From positions 1 through 20,816 of IMG/VR virus record IMGVR_UViG_3300025701_000071: a DNA stretch of 20,816 nucleotides; one strand, given 5' to 3'. Shown in pieces: positions 18,539 through 20,816 of the stretch. Every line of letters begins with the position of its first letter. Position 1 is the first letter of the stretch. Source of the DNA: a virus. Position numbers and translations under genes: made by a program. The notes under the pieces were generated by a model. The model was not told where the DNA came from, did not search any database, and saw only the letters and a list, made by a program, of their open reading frames with translations.

Positions 18539-20004
18539 TCTACAGTTCCTCCGTTAGCAACTATGGCAGCGGTAAGCTTGTCGGCAGCAGTTTGTGGCTC
18601 ACCGCTAACAGCAGACTGAAGCGTTGCTATCTGCGCGTTAGCGTCGTCTATGACTGCTTGGTAGTTTAGGCGTTTCTCTTGTAACACAAGCTGTCTAGCA
18701 GCCTCATAGAGAGTGACCCCGGTGTCTCCTGCTTCATCTTCGTAAGTAGTGGTGTATATCTCACCTATGTCTCTGGACTTTTCAATACCGCCCAGATTGC
18801 GAGCACGATTGATAACTTCTTCTTGGGTAGCAGAGACGGTACGCAAAGACTTGTTGGCGTTTCGTATCTGAGTGTTCAGTGCTGTTATTGAAGCGGTTCT
18901 ATTAGTTGTTGCCTCGCTATCCATAGAGCTAGCCTGCTGAAACAACACACGAGCCGTCTCATTAAGCCCCTTTATACCGGCACCTGCGTACACGTCAGAG
19001 TTGTTGGTGTCGCCTTTAGAGTCGTTATACTTCGCAGTGTCTGCTTCTAGTCCCTTATACGCCGCTCTAAGACGATCACCCTCAGGATTCTTAGGCAGCT
19101 CTGCTACAATATTAGACAACGAACTAGGGATCTCGTACTTTGCATTAGCAGCAGCAGCGTTTCGTGTCGCTTCGCCAAGCTCTAACTCGAACGTCTTAGC
19201 CCGTGTTACCTCGTTCTTTATGTTTTGTAAGATAGCCCCGTTGCCTTCATCTGTTACTTTTTTCTCAAAAGCAGCCAGTGCCTCAGGGCTGTTAGTTGCG
19301 GCTACCTGAGCGTACTCAGTTCGGACTTTCTTATCGTCAATTACAGCCTGATTTCTAATTAGATCAGCCGATTGCTTAACCGCTTGTAGTTGTTGTTCCT
19401 CAAACTTTTGAGCAACACCGGGCTTCTCAAACACACGCTGACGGTTTTGCTTAATAGCCTCAAACGCCCGTGGGTCCATTTGATTTGTCTGATCGGTATC
19501 ATTAAGAAAGGCATCCATTTTATTAAGGGCCACCAGATCGTTACTCATCTCTTGTGTTCTAGCTTGAGGTACTTGATTCTGTAGCTGATTAGCCATGTTG
19601 TTAAGCTGTAGTTTAGCCGCAGGATCTCTAACACTCATAGCAGCTTCACGTATGCCTCGCTGCGCCTTAAGTACGTCGTTAGTGTAGCCAGCGTTTACAC
19701 CGTTTTGCCCTGTTTGGAACATACCCATAGCTGTGTTAAGGGCATCACCTTCTGCTTTCTGTGCTTCCATAGCAGCTGCTTTTTCACCCAGCGCCATAGC
19801 CTCACGGTCTTTACCCGTAGCGTGATACCACTGTGCGTTACGCTTAATACTCTCGGGATCATTCATGTCTAACTCAGGCTTAGACATACGCTCGACGACT
19901 CCGCCTAGCTTGTCTATGTTAGCCTGAGATACACCAGCGCGGAGAGACCCACCGATCTGCGATAGCATACCGCCTAGGTTAGCTGCTTGATTAGTTCCTG
20001 CCAT
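18535..20004 (-). CDS. Internal virion (ejection) protein, gp15-like position
   Basis: A 489-residue helical protein, rich in Ala, Gln, Asn and Glu, with no cysteine and no membrane span. It starts at ATG 20004 after AAGGAG. The N-terminus (LGGMLSQIGGSLRAGV) is glycine-rich; the remainder reads as repeated amphipathic helices, for example EAMALGEKAAAMEAQKAEGDALN, with the predicted coil near 360-470. Order, length and composition fit the middle ejection protein of T7-like phages (gp15, 747 residues, longer). It overlaps the next gene by GTGA. No sequence motif is diagnostic, so the call depends on position and composition. Confidence 0.65.
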   Translation of the reverse strand: MAGTNQAANLGGMLSQIGGSLRAGVSQANIDKLGGVVERMSKPELDMNDPESIKRNAQWYHATGKDREAMALGEKAAAMEAQKAEGDALNTAMGMFQTGQNGVNAGYTNDVLKAQRGIREAAMSVRDPAAKLQLNNMANQLQNQVPQARTQEMSNDLVALNKMDAFLNDTDQTNQMDPRAFEAIKQNRQRVFEKPGVAQKFEEQQLQAVKQSADLIRNQAVIDDKKVRTEYAQVAATNSPEALAAFEKKVTDEGNGAILQNIKNEVTRAKTFELELGEATRNAAAANAKYEIPSSLSNIVAELPKNPEGDRLRAAYKGLEADTAKYNDSKGDTNNSDVYAGAGIKGLNETARVLFQQASSMDSEATTNRTASITALNTQIRNANKSLRTVSATQEEVINRARNLGGIEKSRDIGEIYTTTYEDEAGDTGVTLYEAARQLVLQEKRLNYQAVIDDANAQIATLQSAVSGEPQTAADKLTAAIVANGGTVE

Positions 20005-20015
20005 GTTTATTCTCC

Positions 20016-20810
20016 TTAGCTAAATAAGCCTGAACCGCCAATGGCATTTAAACCTGCGCCTAATAGACCTGTGTATATATTACCTGCCGCCATGTCAGCG
20101 TTAACTTGCGACTGAATACCCCCGAGGCCCAGCTGAGCACCAAGGTTAGCCCCTGTGATTTGACCAGTCTGCGCCATGTTAGCGTTGTTCTGACCGATCT
20201 GCATCATGTTCATTTGCTGTTGCATAGGCATGTAACTGCTGCCGTATGCAGCCTGTCCCATACCACCAAACAGATTAGCCATATTCGCTTGGTTCATCAT
20301 TTCCTTTTGACCTTGATCCATCGCTTGAAAGCTAGCCGCATTAGAAGCCTGAGCCCTAGCGCGGGCCATAGCTGCGTCTTCAGCAGTGCCTCCGAACTGC
20401 GACCCACGGACACCGCCACGGCCTTGAGCAAACTCACGTGCCTGCTGCTGTGCCTGCTGTGCATCCAGCATAGGGTTTTGCATAGCCATAGCAGCGTTGT
20501 AGATGTCTGTCTCACGGGCGCTATTATCACCCATAGCATTCCCCATAGCCATCTGTGATTGTGTCATGTAGTTAGCAGCCGCATCCGTCATTCCTGCGTC
20601 TGGGCCTACACCAAAGTCCGTAGAGCCGTCAGCCCTTACGGTAGATGTACCTAGACCAGTGGTGACACCGTAGCCTTTGAAAGCTGTATCCTCTTGTAAC
20701 TGACCTGATAATACACCCATCTGATTAGCAGCATTAGCACCTGACTTTCGGATATCATCTGCCACATCAAGACCGCCAGCGATAGCGCCCGCCCCTCCAA
20801 GAAAAGCCAT
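20016..20810 (-). CDS. Internal virion (ejection) protein, gp14-like position
   Basis: A 264-residue protein, the first of the three ejection-type genes in the window. It opens with a small hydrophobic Gly/Ala segment (FLGGAGAIAGG) and is rich in Gln, Met, Ala, Asn and Gly, with runs such as DAQQAQQQAREFAQGRGG and MPMQQQMNMMQIGQNN, and ends GLLGAGLNAIGGSGLFS. Gly/Ala ends and Gln/Met-rich middle are typical of podovirus DNA-transfer proteins that form the pore with gp15 and gp16 counterparts. The ATG (20810-20808) overlaps a TAA at 20812-20810 that would end an upstream gene beyond the window edge. The gap to the next gene is 11 bases. Confidence 0.68.
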   Translation of the reverse strand: MAFLGGAGAIAGGLDVADDIRKSGANAANQMGVLSGQLQEDTAFKGYGVTTGLGTSTVRADGSTDFGVGPDAGMTDAAANYMTQSQMAMGNAMGDNSARETDIYNAAMAMQNPMLDAQQAQQQAREFAQGRGGVRGSQFGGTAEDAAMARARAQASNAASFQAMDQGQKEMMNQANMANLFGGMGQAAYGSSYMPMQQQMNMMQIGQNNANMAQTGQITGANLGAQLGLGGIQSQVNADMAAGNIYTGLLGAGLNAIGGSGLFS

Positions 20811-20816
20811 TAATGA

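Noticed and set aside
20106-20558. Rightward open frame of 150 codons opposite the gp14-like gene
   Set aside because: His/Leu/Ser-rich antisense shadow of a Gln/Met-rich gene, with no start signal.

Overview
The window looks like about half of the genome of a lytic, T7-like tailed phage (podovirus type) of a Gram-negative, probably marine bacterium. The evidence is a T7-type primase-helicase, a T7-type family A DNA polymerase, an OB-fold single-strand binding protein, a gp6-like 5' exonuclease, three large ejection-type (internal virion) proteins in the order expected of gp14, gp15 and gp16, and a spanin-like lipoprotein. A B12-dependent ribonucleotide reductase, a metallophosphoesterase and the absence of a phage RNA polymerase anywhere in the visible early block recall the roseophage SIO1 / vibriophage VpV262 group (Zobellviridae). 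That placement is inference from gene content; the host cannot be read from the sequence.

Layout. Two divergent transcription units start from a roughly 640-base non-coding control region (525-1163). Leftward from it run a possible small terminase gene (168-524) and a cut-off gene with a lysozyme-like motif (1-175). On a circular or terminally redundant map this late unit would continue off the left edge through head and tail genes, re-enter at the right edge (20816), and run through the three ejection proteins (20810 to 15512) to two membrane or lysis genes (15506 to 14804). Rightward from the control region run the early and middle genes (1164-14839). The two units meet tail to tail with a 36-base overlap at 14804-14839.

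Early block (1164-5014). One 252-residue protein of unknown function comes first and is closed by a strong terminator (1943-1967). Fourteen very small genes follow, mostly linked by ATGA overlaps. Several are unusually acidic and three carry a single membrane segment. Four copies of a 46-base repeat, each just before a start codon, punctuate this block. The first copy lies 24 bases after the terminator, so the repeats are good candidates for early promoters or operators of an undescribed type.

Replication and nucleotide block (5137-13729). Primase-helicase, a 47-residue DUF1289 protein, class II ribonucleotide reductase (nrdJ type), a free-standing HNH homing endonuclease, DNA polymerase, SSB, 5' exonuclease, a second HNH nuclease and a metallophosphoesterase sit nearly end to end. 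They supply primers, unwind and copy DNA, make dNTPs from ribonucleotides, and probably degrade host DNA. Small genes follow (13732-14839), one of them a DUF3310 protein.

The points most worth following up are the four-copy repeat, the control region with its ACGGGAG motifs and structured segment, the shrunken thioredoxin-binding region of the polymerase, a mosaic codon-usage patch inside nrdJ, and a candidate single-protein (u-)spanin. I found no tRNA, CRISPR array, integrase or insertion sequence.
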